A DNA stretch of 64,000 nt from an uncultured Bacilli bacterium. GTDB lineage: Bacteria; Bacillota_I; Bacilli_A; RF39; UBA660. The notes under the pieces are model-generated. The model had not been told where the DNA came from, ran no database searches, and worked only from the letters and a program-made list of their open reading frames with translations. Both the position numbers and the translations under genes were made by a program. The stretch is from positions 11,246 through 75,245 of the forward strand of contig CAJTZC010000006.1 in assembly GCA_910583745.1 (NCBI GenBank), read 5' to 3'. Below, piece by piece: positions 16,693 through 26,049 of this stretch (positions are counted from its first letter, which is position 1; each line of letters opens with the position of its first letter).

Positions 16693-17787
16693 ATGAAAAA
16701 CAAGTGTTTAAGAAAAAATATAGCATTTTTGTTGCCACTTTTTATCCTTTTATCGATAAGTCTTTTAGACATGTATGGTGCGTCGTTCATAAGTGGTCTC
16801 TACAGCAGAAACCTTACGAGACAGTTTCTATGGATTGTGATAGGCTTCGCCATACTCTATACGACCTATAAAATCGATTTGAGCTTTCTCTTAAAGTGGA
16901 GTGGTCTTTTCTATATCCTAGGTGTACTCTCTCTCATTTTGGTCTTATTCTTCGGCAAGAACATCAATGGGGCGACCTCCTGGTTTCGGATAGGACCATT
17001 TTCGTTCCAACCGAGCGAACTTTTCAAATTCTTTTACATCTTGTACCTGTCAAAAGTCATCGGTGACTCGAGAAAGGGTGGAGCTGTCCTCGCCATTAAG
17101 ATTATCCTTCTCACATTCGTCCCATGCATTCTCATCTTCCTAGAACCCGACACAGGTGTCGTCTTGATGTACTTGCTCATGATGTTCGGCCTTTTGACCT
17201 CGAGCAAAGTGCCCAAAAAATACATCGTTCTCCTCATCGCGACGGGAATCGCGTTCATAGGGGGCTTTTTCGTACTCTACTTTTTAAACGGCGACCTCTT
17301 CTTAAAACTCTTCGGAACGAGTTTCTTCTATAGGATAGATAGACTATTGAGCTTCAAAGATGCGTCCTCTTACCAGATAAGCAATGCCCTCATCGGCATC
17401 GGCTCGAGTGGACTCCTCGGCATGGGCCTTACCTCCTCAAAAATATACATTCCAGAAGCGACGACCGATTTCGTATTCGATTTGACGATATGCAACTTTG
17501 GACTTCTGGCAGGAGTGCTCGTCATCCTCATCTATGCGGTCCTTCTAGGACTCATCTATAGAGAAATTCACCGTTCAAAGAAGAGACTCCATCGATGCAT
17601 CCTCTCTGGCATCTTCTACATGATGCTTTTCCAAGTCGGGGAGCACATACTCATGAACCTCGGATTGACACCCATCACGGGAATAACATTGCCATTTTTA
17701 TCCTACGGTGGTTCGAGTCTTATCAGCTACTTCATGCTCTTTGCTCTCATCATGAAAATAACTACTAATAATAGTAGTTATAGCTAG
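16693..17787 (+). CDS. SEDS-family glycosyltransferase (FtsW/RodA/SpoVE)
   Basis: The 364-residue protein has about ten membrane helices and SEDS hallmarks: FQPSELFKF, EPDTGVVLMY, an ALIGIGSSGLLGMG loop, PEATTDFVF with the catalytic-type Asp, and TGITLPFLSYGGSS. These enzymes polymerise lipid II into glycan strands with a partner class B PBP, which is not in the window. Whether it serves elongation (RodA), division (FtsW) or the spore cortex (SpoVE) cannot be settled here. The ATG at 16693 is the only sensible start; the open frame upstream runs over a divergent gene. Confidence 0.92.
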   Translation: MKNKCLRKNIAFLLPLFILLSISLLDMYGASFISGLYSRNLTRQFLWIVIGFAILYTTYKIDLSFLLKWSGLFYILGVLSLILVLFFGKNINGATSWFRIGPFSFQPSELFKFFYILYLSKVIGDSRKGGAVLAIKIILLTFVPCILIFLEPDTGVVLMYLLMMFGLLTSSKVPKKYIVLLIATGIAFIGGFFVLYFLNGDLFLKLFGTSFFYRIDRLLSFKDASSYQISNALIGIGSSGLLGMGLTSSKIYIPEATTDFVFDLTICNFGLLAGVLVILIYAVLLGLIYREIHRSKKRLHRCILSGIFYMMLFQVGEHILMNLGLTPITGITLPFLSYGGSSLISYFMLFALIMKITTNNSSYS

Positions 17788-17998
17788 ATCCCCCGTAGCT
17801 GTATCCGCTACCATAAGGCATCGGTCTTGGAGGATACGGATAAGGGTAGGGATAAGGTTGAGCCGGTTGATTGACGTATACAGGTCTCGGTCTAGAGAGT
17901 CCTACGACAGCCGCACCGCCTAATCCTCCTAGTAAAAATGGAACCCAAAAATAGCGGTCGCCATCTCTTACTAGATAATAGTCATAATTATCTTTCAT
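17765..17998 (-). CDS. Small Tyr/Pro-rich protein, spore-coat-like
   Basis: The 77-residue protein has a short polar start, a glycine-rich hydrophobic stretch (FLLGGLGGAAVVGLS) and a tail of repeated PYP units ending in tyrosines. Such tails occur in small spore coat or outer-surface proteins, but there is no firm family match. GAGGAG lies ten bases before the ATG. Its 3' end overlaps the end of the convergent SEDS gene by 23 bases. Confidence 0.6.
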   Translation of the reverse strand: MKDNYDYYLVRDGDRYFWVPFLLGGLGGAAVVGLSRPRPVYVNQPAQPYPYPYPYPPRPMPYGSGYSYGGSSYNYYY

Positions 17999-18044
17999 AA
18001 AAAATACACTCCTCAATATAGAATATGAAAGAGTGCAACATTTG

Positions 18045-18950
18045 CTAGTCGGTATAGAGACGAAATACAGAGAAAGAGGCTTTATCAAAAAGACGAACCT
18101 TATATTTAGAAGTCCCGAGACCACTCGATACGTAGAGCTCCATCTTTCCCAATCGATAACTTTCGTCGTAATAATGAGAAGCGCCATCGATGTTGTAATA
18201 ATCCTTAATATAAGGGATGTTGAGTTCGCTGTTGTGCGAATGACCCGAGAGCATCAAAGAGATGTTGTATTCGTCGACCAACTTTGCCGTATCGGGTTCG
18301 TGTGCCAACAAGATGCGATACGTCGCCATATATGTCGTATCCTCTTCGAGGCTAGGGTAGGAAAACGTCGTCGTGTAGTCTTGCAATCCTGCCCGGAGCG
18401 AATCTAATCCATACAACACGATGGGTGTAAGCCCTTTGTAGTAGATGAGTTCATATCCATTCGAGAGGTCTTTAAACCCTGCATCCCCCATGATTTCCTC
18501 ATAGACGCCACTGTAGACATCGTCGTCCCCACGCACAGAATACTTTCCGATTAAAGGGTCAATCTTAGAGAGAGCCTTTATCGTATCCTGTTTCTCTTTA
18601 TCCGACAGTTTGTAGCTGTTCGAGACGATATCGCCAGTAAAGACGACGATGTCCGGATTGGCCTCGTTGATGGACTCGACCAATTTCTCGAGGTCGCTTA
18701 CGAAGAACGTCGAACCGAGCTCCAAATCGCTGAACTGCACAATCGAAAACCCATCAAAACTGGCAGGAATCGACTCATTCACGATATTATATTCTCGAAC
18801 CTTGAACCCTCGCGTCCCGATGTACCTCGCGTAGATATACACGAGCCCCACAGTCAAAATAAACACTATAAAATAAGATACGAGAGACCTTCTCGACTTT
18901 TCGTCTTCGTGTCTCTTTACTCTCGTCATTTTTTCCTTCTTTTTATTCAT
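18045..18950 (-). CDS. Membrane-anchored metallophosphoesterase with altered metal ligands
   Basis: The 301-residue protein has one N-terminal membrane anchor and a calcineurin-like phosphoesterase domain like the YkuE/YaeI group. Motifs are in order, but two deviate. Motif I reads SDLELGS where SDLHxG is usual (His to Glu). GDIVS is normal. The GNHD motif reads GDDDVY. HEP and GHSHN are normal. The changes affect metal- and substrate-binding residues, so activity or metal preference may differ. Start at 18950 from AGGTGA five bases upstream; it follows the CPBP gene directly, probably in one operon. Confidence 0.75.
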   Translation of the reverse strand: MNKKKEKMTRVKRHEDEKSRRSLVSYFIVFILTVGLVYIYARYIGTRGFKVREYNIVNESIPASFDGFSIVQFSDLELGSTFFVSDLEKLVESINEANPDIVVFTGDIVSNSYKLSDKEKQDTIKALSKIDPLIGKYSVRGDDDVYSGVYEEIMGDAGFKDLSNGYELIYYKGLTPIVLYGLDSLRAGLQDYTTTFSYPSLEEDTTYMATYRILLAHEPDTAKLVDEYNISLMLSGHSHNSELNIPYIKDYYNIDGASHYYDESYRLGKMELYVSSGLGTSKYKVRLFDKASFSVFRLYTD

Positions 18951-18959
18951 AAAATTCAC

Positions 18960-19625
18960 CTAGATTCCAAACAAAATTGCCACAACCGCGAGAGTGTTAT
19001 TCGCCATATGGACGAGCATACTCGAATAGATGTTATCCGTTTCATAATAGGCCTGAGCAAACATGATACCCAAGATGCTATACGGAATGAGGTGCACCGC
19101 CATCATCCAGTTCAATTCACCGACAACGACGTGCATGGCTCCAAAAAATATTCCCGTCCCTAAGATAAAACTCCATTTCCTTTTAAAGAGAGGCCTGAAA
19201 TTCAACCTGTAGAGTAACTCCTCAGTTATAGGCGCCAGAATACACGTGTAGACGATGGAAAAAAGGGGCATCTCCTCCAATAAGCTTCGATTCATCTCTT
19301 CATTGGGAGGCAACTCATTCAATACAAAGGCATCGATGAAAAGATTGACGAGTACCATGATGACTGTCCACATAATCCAACACTTAAAACAAGTCTTTAA
19401 GTGTTTTTTCGTATTGTTTTTAAAGTCTTTACCTTGCCCTTTAAGCTTTCCTCTCATTACGAAGAGAAGACATCCTAAAGAGAGAAGGGCAACGATAATC
19501 ATGAGCCAGCTCTTTCCAATAATTTTATTAAGTTTCAAAATAATAAAGACATCTTGCAAAAGCGTAAACGCCATATAGTACAAAAGGATTGTCAAAAAAG
19601 ACTTGAGAATATTCCCTCTATTCAT
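18960..19625 (-). CDS. CPBP-family intramembrane metalloprotease
   Basis: The 221-residue protein has six or more membrane helices and the Abi/CPBP motifs: ITEELLYR (EExxxR), FGAMH, and HMANN near the C-terminus. This family includes CAAX prenyl-protease-like enzymes and, in some bacteria, bacteriocin self-immunity proteins. Here it is the first gene of an operon with the phosphoesterase, far from the bacteriocin locus. AGGTGA lies six bases before the ATG. Confidence 0.85.
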   Translation of the reverse strand: MNRGNILKSFLTILLYYMAFTLLQDVFIILKLNKIIGKSWLMIIVALLSLGCLLFVMRGKLKGQGKDFKNNTKKHLKTCFKCWIMWTVIMVLVNLFIDAFVLNELPPNEEMNRSLLEEMPLFSIVYTCILAPITEELLYRLNFRPLFKRKWSFILGTGIFFGAMHVVVGELNWMMAVHLIPYSILGIMFAQAYYETDNIYSSMLVHMANNTLAVVAILFGI

Positions 19626-19690
19626 CGATTATCACCTGATAACATTTTAACACAAACTTCTCTTTTTTTCTTTAAAAAATGAAATGGTTA

Positions 19691-19699
19691 TGTTATAAT
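19691..19699 (+). promoter_or_regulatory. Extended -10 promoter of the Tad operon
   Basis: TGTTATAAT lies 22 bases before the first gene of the operon. A TTTAAA at 19671-19676 is a poor -35 box. Confidence 0.45.
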
Positions 19700-19721
19700 T
19701 GTTTTTAGAGTAGGTGACAAG

Positions 19722-20474
19722 ATGACAAAATATGTAAAGTATTTACTTATGACGGTCTGTTTTTTATGTATAGGTATACTCGAAGCGAACGCAGAAACGG
19801 CTTGTCCATCCTCAGTAAAAAAGGAATTATCTCAAGTCGCGGCTCATATTAAAGTGAATTATGAAATTTTAGACAAGAGCGAGACGAAAGATTTAGAAAT
19901 CGACGGAGTGAAAACGACGTATAAAGTACCAAACTATGCATTCGTCGTATCTATATACAATCTGACGAAAGATTTCTATGCGAAAGTACAGACAAATTCT
20001 ACCGACACGTTGACCAGCAAATCCTTAAATGTATATTACGATGAGACGGTGGAGGGAATCTATTCTCTATATGACTACAACATTGGAGACATCTACAACT
20101 ATACGATTACGATTTATTCGACGAATCCCGACTGTGAGAACAAAGTGTTTAGAACTTTCAGAATAACAAAGCCTAAGTATAATGCCTACAGCGAATACAC
20201 GTATTGCCAAAACAGTTCGAATTACTACTGCCAACGATTCGTCAATATGGATTTAAAAATCAACTCGACAGCTGAATTTTTAAGTAAAATAGAAGCAAAC
20301 AACGAAAAAAACAATCCGAACAAAGGATATATGGATGTGAAAGAAGAGATTGTGACGACGATTAAGAAAAACTGGCTTATCTACCTCTTAATCTTTGTTT
20401 CCATTGCAATTCTGATAACAGGTATAATTATATATATGAAAAAACGTCATAAGAAAAAAGGATGGAAGATATGA
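19722..20474 (+). CDS. Exported, C-terminally anchored protein of the Tad locus (1)
   Basis: The 250-residue protein has a signal peptide ending in EANA, an extracellular domain with several cysteines, a membrane helix at about 218-238 and a basic KKRHKKK tail, so it is a type I membrane protein. I do not recognise the domain. It opens the operon that encodes the Tad pilus. The next gene starts inside its stop (ATGA) and encodes a protein of the same layout. A role in pilus assembly or anchoring is inferred from position only. Confidence 0.7.
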   Translation: MTKYVKYLLMTVCFLCIGILEANAETACPSSVKKELSQVAAHIKVNYEILDKSETKDLEIDGVKTTYKVPNYAFVVSIYNLTKDFYAKVQTNSTDTLTSKSLNVYYDETVEGIYSLYDYNIGDIYNYTITIYSTNPDCENKVFRTFRITKPKYNAYSEYTYCQNSSNYYCQRFVNMDLKINSTAEFLSKIEANNEKNNPNKGYMDVKEEIVTTIKKNWLIYLLIFVSIAILITGIIIYMKKRHKKKGWKI

Positions 20475-21049
20475 AAAAGTGGATTTTGGCACTAATAATG
20501 CTGTTCATATCTATCGAAGTAAACGCATGGGCAGGGAAAGAATGTTCTCCTCTTCAAATAGACGAAGGGAAGACGCTTCTTCAAGATGTCTCTTACACTT
20601 TAGAATATGCGGACAACTACACCGATATGGGCGGCAACTTTGCAGAAGGTTACATGAGATTTAAATTCACAAATCTCCCCTCAGGTTATTTTGCTATCAT
20701 AAGCACGAAAGATGGTGACTTTTACTTCGAACAAAATGGGCAATTTGCTCATATTCCTGGAGGAGTACAAAAGATGAGTTTTTACTCGACTGTATGTGAT
20801 TCTGTCATCAAATCTTTAGAATTTAAAGTACCTCATTACAAATTGTACTGTGGAAAAGACACCATTAAGTGCGAAGAAAACCCGTTTTTTGATGGGACAT
20901 ACGAAAATATTCCGAGCAATCAAAATGGAAAATTGAAAAGTAAGTTGAGCATTGCTTTAACGGTCATTTTAATAATTCTAGTATTGATTATAGTGACTTT
21001 CATCATATTGACGATTAAAAGGAGGAAAAATCGTGCAAAAGAATTTTAA
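20471..21049 (+). CDS. Exported, C-terminally anchored protein of the Tad locus (2)
   Basis: The 192-residue protein has a signal peptide (MKKWILALIMLFISIEVNA), a Cys-containing extracellular domain, one membrane helix at about 158-182 and a basic tail. It is built like the preceding protein but is not obviously homologous. The start at 20471 gives a four-base overlap with the previous stop; the ATG at 20462 would leave no room for a ribosome binding site. Its end overlaps the next gene by 17 bases. Function unknown, probably pilus-related. Confidence 0.7.
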   Translation: MKKWILALIMLFISIEVNAWAGKECSPLQIDEGKTLLQDVSYTLEYADNYTDMGGNFAEGYMRFKFTNLPSGYFAIISTKDGDFYFEQNGQFAHIPGGVQKMSFYSTVCDSVIKSLEFKVPHYKLYCGKDTIKCEENPFFDGTYENIPSNQNGKLKSKLSIALTVILIILVLIIVTFIILTIKRRKNRAKEF

Positions 21050-24000
21050 AATAATAGTCTTTATCCTGTTACTTTTGGCGTTTGGAACTCCTAATGTCAA
21101 TGCAAAAGAATTGGACGAGAGATGCGGCAACAGTGATTTTTGGGACCCATGGTATTGGACGGCAGACGAAAGGTCATTCGGTTGGAATACTGAAACGGAT
21201 TTAAATGATTATACTGGATTACTAGCGAGAAATTTTGTTTATAACATCGATTCTTTAGATACAAATGGAGGAGACATTCTAATAATTCAAGGATGGGCTT
21301 TTACTACGGGAACGACTAGTAGATGTACGAATGATAGTGTTTCTTTTAAACTCGTGCCAGACGGCGGGGGAAAGGAATACGAATTTGAAAGGAATATGGG
21401 TTCTTATGTTGGATGGGGAACAAATCAAGCTACCCAAGAACGAAATTATAGTCAATGGACATGTGTGAGAACACCATATGAATCGAAAAAGACTGCCGGA
21501 CGATGCAGAACGGGAAGCGAATCCCATTTAAGTGGTGGATTTAAATTATCTCTCGATTTGGGTCAACTCAAAGAAGAAAAGACATACACTCTCATGATGA
21601 AATACAACGATGGCCCTAGTAGTGGTTGGTTTAAAGCAGCGATAGGTCCTGAAGCTATCCAAAGTAATGTGCTTTCTTATAACGGAAACGGCTCGATGAA
21701 CATAAAAATTGATGGGGCTGCGAATAAAATCGAGTCGGTCGGATATAACCGCGCATTAGGAGAAAGTGGAACATATTGTGATGCTCCAGGAGGAGGAACG
21801 GCAGAGCAGAAATCGCGAAGAACAATTACTGGAACATTACCACTTGCCGGTCCGGGAATTTGGCGTTCTTTAACGTCCGGTCAAATGAAATTGTACCCTA
21901 CTTCTCAAGGTTATCTACCTGCTATCGGGTCGAGACTCGTCAGCGATGAAGGCCTAAAAGTGAGAGTAACAAAGGGAGAGACCATGGACTACGAAGAGTC
22001 TGAGCCTCCTGCAGCCTGTGAGGGCGGAGAAGTCTATATTTTACATTATTTGTTCCTAGACATACCGACAGGAAAAACAGTAGATAGACATACCGCTGCT
22101 TCAAGAAGCGACGATAAATATGGAGACATATACGCAATTAAAGATATCTTGCAAGTCGATTCTTTGTCTGAGTTGCTAGTTGGAGACGGAAAATATGTTT
22201 CGATAAAAGACAAGAGTGGAGAATACGGCTTAGAATGGTTCCATACAGCGTTAATGCGAGCTTCACGTGAAGGCAAACGGTATTATCAAGTAGGGAATAC
22301 GATTTTTATCGATAAAGAAAAATGGGTCGACTATGATAACGGTGGCATAGTGCAGGACGCACCAATTTATGATATCAGCTTAGATGAATTCACGAGAAAA
22401 TCAGTGCAAGCAAATGTCACGATAACGAGAATGGAGAACGCCACTTTAAATGGATACGTTTTCGATGTTCAACGTGTCTATAGTGAGACATCTCCGACGA
22501 GCGCAAGCGAAAAATTATTGATTAGACCGAAAGATAAACTTGCTTCGACTGTCGTAACTAGCAGTTCGGCGAAACTATATCAACCCGCGGTCTATACGAT
22601 GAGTTTGTGTAAGAGACCTCCTGATGTACCAGCACAGTGTGAAGATGATGTCACACCGGCTAATTGCTCTGGCGAAGATGGAACACATGCTGTATTCCAC
22701 GAGCATAAAGATGTCAAAACATGTACTCTTGAACAAGGAACACATTCAGGCTTTATGTTGAGAATTGAAAAACCTTCTGACCCAAAGAGTACGACGAGCC
22801 CAGAGGGCGTTGAGTTCGGTAAGGTTGCCTGCAGGGAAGAATTCGATGCTTACCTTCCGACGGAAAAGTTTACTGCCGCAGGACAATACTATGTCTTAGA
22901 TAAAGACGACAAATATGAGCAACCCCATATAAAAGGATATAGGTTGTGTGCAACTTCTGAAGTAGTTTACGATGATTTAGATAATGACTTAAAAGACCAC
23001 TACGAAAAACCGCAAGAGGTAGATCAAACACATTTGGAATACAAATACAATTACTATAGAGACCAGCTGTGGATTTATCGAAGATTTGAGGACTCAACTA
23101 TCAAGTTATCTAAAAAAGAGGGAAAAGGCACATGTACTGACGAAGATGGCGAATCACATGAATATGATAAAACCGACTGGTCAATCGGTGTTGGGGAGTA
23201 CCCTGGTGCAAGCTATCCAGCAAAAAGTACGCCAAACGGAACTCATGGTTATAAGAAAGTAACTGGAACATATATCAAAACATATCCACCTGAATGTGGC
23301 GATGCTCCTTCGGGTTCTGATGAAGACCCAGATAAACGATATAAGGAAGAAAAACAGAAGGCACGGAACGATACATTAACCGCTAAAGCCGCTTATAATG
23401 CCAAGCTCAAAAAATATCATCAAACAGTCATTGCGTACAACAACGTATTCGATTGGACAGAACCCGTCGTTAATACGAGAATCATATTAGGCGGAAGCGG
23501 ATTAGAACCAGCCGATACGATAGAAGTGATACCAGTTCAACCAGAGGATACGAAATATAAATTTAATCCAATACTATCATTCAATTATGCTGATAAAAGA
23601 GATGGCACAGCAGCTTTCAAAAGCCTGCCATACGATTATGAAGGTGAATTACAAACAAATACTTCGAGTACATCGTATTGGCCAGAAAACGGAAAGCCAT
23701 CGAACGATTACTCAGACGTAAACGGCGGTTCCCCTGATATTCAAGAAAGAGAACTCATGAATTGCGCACATGGAAATGGAAATAGCTGTTCAGAAGTAAA
23801 AGTCATCGGCCAATTCCATCACAATGGAGCGATAAAACGCGAAGAGACGCGAGAATATGATTACAATTTACCACAGGTATATACAACGGTTCCTGATGGT
23901 CGAGTCACGAGCCCTGACCCAGGGAATCCGAGATTAGAGCTACCAAGAAACGCGGTTCCAGTCAACATAAATGTTCCCGCGGGAATCTACAATTACGAGT

Positions 24001-24722
24001 TTATAATCGATGATTTAAAAGATGAAGTCAGAAGTGATTACTACACCAAAAGAGGCAATAACATTAACAAAGACGACAACTGGGCTGACGAAGACCCTAC
24101 TTGGCCGGAGACGAGATTTACCAAAAGAAACGTCTTCGGAAACTATAGCGACACCTATACGTGTCACTACGAAGTTATCAATGACATATATATTCCAGTA
24201 AATCCGGAGCGTTTCAATTTCTTTTATCGAATCATCGATACAGAAAACGTGAATCCTAACAGTCGAACGCTCGGTTACAACTGGTCGGACAGTCGGGGAG
24301 CCAAAGTACAAGAACTTATGATAAGAAATGAGGAATCTTATCAAAGACTTACAAATAGTTCAGATGTCGACAAATTCGTGTTTACCTTGACACCAGTCAT
24401 CATGAAAGAGATAAGGAAATATAACGCCTTGCAGACTTATAGGGATGACGGGTATGCCGATTGGGATTTAAATTGCTTTGATTATGATACAGCTGGTGGA
24501 TACCACTGTTATAGCAATTTCTTGAATTGTCTTACAGGAGGAGATGAAGAGCCTGGTCAGGAATCTTGTAGCAGAATTTTCGGCAGTTCCTTTGAAACAG
24601 CTATCGAGACAGAATTTGAGAGCAAAAAGAGCAACTACGACAAGCAGGACCTCGATGACAATAGAAGAATCTTGATAAACAAACAGAATGGAATTGACAA
24701 TAGAGGGGGAGCGGGGCCATAA
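21033..24722 (+). CDS. Large secreted protein of the Tad locus
   Basis: The 1229-residue protein starts at GTG with GGAGG seven bases upstream. It has a signal peptide ending in NVNA and no C-terminal anchor or LPXTG motif. It is rich in Tyr, Asp and scattered Cys residues, with a short charged helical part (about 770-800). I recognise no known domain. Its place between two anchored proteins and a TadE-like gene, with overlapping frames, suggests a large surface or pilus-tip adhesin. It is the largest protein of the locus and the main unknown. Confidence 0.7.
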   Translation: MQKNFKIIVFILLLLAFGTPNVNAKELDERCGNSDFWDPWYWTADERSFGWNTETDLNDYTGLLARNFVYNIDSLDTNGGDILIIQGWAFTTGTTSRCTNDSVSFKLVPDGGGKEYEFERNMGSYVGWGTNQATQERNYSQWTCVRTPYESKKTAGRCRTGSESHLSGGFKLSLDLGQLKEEKTYTLMMKYNDGPSSGWFKAAIGPEAIQSNVLSYNGNGSMNIKIDGAANKIESVGYNRALGESGTYCDAPGGGTAEQKSRRTITGTLPLAGPGIWRSLTSGQMKLYPTSQGYLPAIGSRLVSDEGLKVRVTKGETMDYEESEPPAACEGGEVYILHYLFLDIPTGKTVDRHTAASRSDDKYGDIYAIKDILQVDSLSELLVGDGKYVSIKDKSGEYGLEWFHTALMRASREGKRYYQVGNTIFIDKEKWVDYDNGGIVQDAPIYDISLDEFTRKSVQANVTITRMENATLNGYVFDVQRVYSETSPTSASEKLLIRPKDKLASTVVTSSSAKLYQPAVYTMSLCKRPPDVPAQCEDDVTPANCSGEDGTHAVFHEHKDVKTCTLEQGTHSGFMLRIEKPSDPKSTTSPEGVEFGKVACREEFDAYLPTEKFTAAGQYYVLDKDDKYEQPHIKGYRLCATSEVVYDDLDNDLKDHYEKPQEVDQTHLEYKYNYYRDQLWIYRRFEDSTIKLSKKEGKGTCTDEDGESHEYDKTDWSIGVGEYPGASYPAKSTPNGTHGYKKVTGTYIKTYPPECGDAPSGSDEDPDKRYKEEKQKARNDTLTAKAAYNAKLKKYHQTVIAYNNVFDWTEPVVNTRIILGGSGLEPADTIEVIPVQPEDTKYKFNPILSFNYADKRDGTAAFKSLPYDYEGELQTNTSSTSYWPENGKPSNDYSDVNGGSPDIQERELMNCAHGNGNSCSEVKVIGQFHHNGAIKREETREYDYNLPQVYTTVPDGRVTSPDPGNPRLELPRNAVPVNINVPAGIYNYEFIIDDLKDEVRSDYYTKRGNNINKDDNWADEDPTWPETRFTKRNVFGNYSDTYTCHYEVINDIYIPVNPERFNFFYRIIDTENVNPNSRTLGYNWSDSRGAKVQELMIRNEESYQRLTNSSDVDKFVFTLTPVIMKEIRKYNALQTYRDDGYADWDLNCFDYDTAGGYHCYSNFLNCLTGGDEEPGQESCSRIFGSSFETAIETEFESKKSNYDKQDLDDNRRILINKQNGIDNRGGAGP

Positions 24723-25153
24723 TGAAAGAGAGCGTATGGGGCTGGTGGTTTTTAGTCCTCGGTCTGATTATGATAGCAATCGTTATGCTCGTCACAGACA
24801 TGACGACGACCAGCGAACAAAACTATTACATGCTAAAAGAGATTTCCGAAGCTTCGATGATGGAGTCGGTAGACTATGCCTATTATAGAAAATACGGAGA
24901 TTTACGAATAAATAGCGAAAAATTTATGGAGAATTTCATCAGAAGATATTCTGAAGTGGTCACCATAAATAAGACTTCTAAAATATCGTTCTACGATATA
25001 TACGAAAACCCACCTAAGGTAACTGTCGAGGTCGCGACGCGGTCCTCACAGATCATTATAGATTCGACGGGTACGACGTTCGAAATAACGAATCGACTAG
25101 ATGCCATTCTAGAGATGTACTCGACAAGCAACCCAACTAATTTTAAAAGGTAA
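24722..25153 (+). CDS. TadE/pseudopilin-like membrane protein
   Basis: The 143-residue protein begins MKESVWG, followed by one membrane helix (about 8-25) and an extracytoplasmic domain, the layout of TadE/TadF minor pilins. The start shares one base with the stop of the preceding gene. The N-terminal MKES motif recurs in the pilin candidate and the two later TadE-like proteins of this locus. The family assignment rests on layout and context, not on clear sequence identity. Confidence 0.6.
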   Translation: MKESVWGWWFLVLGLIMIAIVMLVTDMTTTSEQNYYMLKEISEASMMESVDYAYYRKYGDLRINSEKFMENFIRRYSEVVTINKTSKISFYDIYENPPKVTVEVATRSSQIIIDSTGTTFEITNRLDAILEMYSTSNPTNFKR

Positions 25154-25168
25154 AAGGAGGAATGAAAG

Positions 25169-26038
25169 ATGGGTAATATAGGAACGATGGTGAAAAGGTT
25201 CTTATCGAACAAGAATACCGTCACATTGATAGCAATATTCATTGGTGTAATAATTCTTTACGGTTTTTATAACTGGAGAGTAAAGAGTGCTGTTACAACA
25301 CAATTTGTTTGCTATGCAACACAAACGATACCTGCTAGAACACAGATAACACAAGATATGGTATCGACAGTAAAAGTTTTATCTTCAACGGTAACACAAA
25401 ATATGGTCACTGGTTGTGATAGAGTCGTAGGGAAATACGCCAGTTATGCAACAGAGATACCTCAAAATGGTTTTTTCTACGAATCTACATTGATGGAAAA
25501 AGAGGAAATGCCAGATTCAGTATTTGACGACATTCCAGATGGTTTCACAATTTACAATTTGCCAGTCACTTTTGAGAGCACATACGGAAATTCGATTTTC
25601 CCAAGTGACTACATAGACCTCTACTTGAGAACAGCAGATGATTCAGATTTATTGGTCTATGGTAAATTCATCCAAAGTATAGAAGTCCTAGCTGTCAAAG
25701 ACGACGAAGGTAGAAATGTCTTCGAGACGACAGTTGAGACGAGAACACCGACACACTTGTTGTTCGCAGTACCAGAAGATTTGTACTTGCTACTTAAGAA
25801 AGCGGAATTCCTAGGACTCGAAATCGTCGTAGTGCCTAAAAACAACGGATATACTGCCGAAGCAAACGATACATTGGTATCAAGTGCGTGGTTAAAAGAA
25901 CTAGTACTTGCACAGACAGCAGAGATACCAGACGAATGTGTCACTCAAGAGACAGGTACAGCAGAATGTAGACTTGCAGACGACATCGGTGGAAACACGG
26001 GAGGAAATCCGAACCAACCACAAACTGAAAATGAATAG
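25169..26038 (+). CDS. Flp pilus assembly protein CpaB-like
   Basis: The 289-residue protein has a membrane anchor (about 19-36) followed by a SAF domain: TQTIPARTQITQDMV is the typical CpaB segment. In diderms CpaB works at the secretin; in monoderms it is kept in Tad loci without one. The C-terminus is asparagine- and proline-rich. AAGGAGG lies eight bases before the ATG. It is followed 11 bases later by the CpaF ATPase. Confidence 0.8.
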   Translation: MGNIGTMVKRFLSNKNTVTLIAIFIGVIILYGFYNWRVKSAVTTQFVCYATQTIPARTQITQDMVSTVKVLSSTVTQNMVTGCDRVVGKYASYATEIPQNGFFYESTLMEKEEMPDSVFDDIPDGFTIYNLPVTFESTYGNSIFPSDYIDLYLRTADDSDLLVYGKFIQSIEVLAVKDDEGRNVFETTVETRTPTHLLFAVPEDLYLLLKKAEFLGLEIVVVPKNNGYTAEANDTLVSSAWLKELVLAQTAEIPDECVTQETGTAECRLADDIGGNTGGNPNQPQTENE

Positions 26039-26049
26039 GAGGGAATTCG

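Noticed and set aside
18960..19625. CPBP protease as bacteriocin immunity protein
   Set aside because: CPBP proteins can be immunity factors, but this one is 25 kb from the bacteriocin genes and is cotranscribed with a phosphoesterase.
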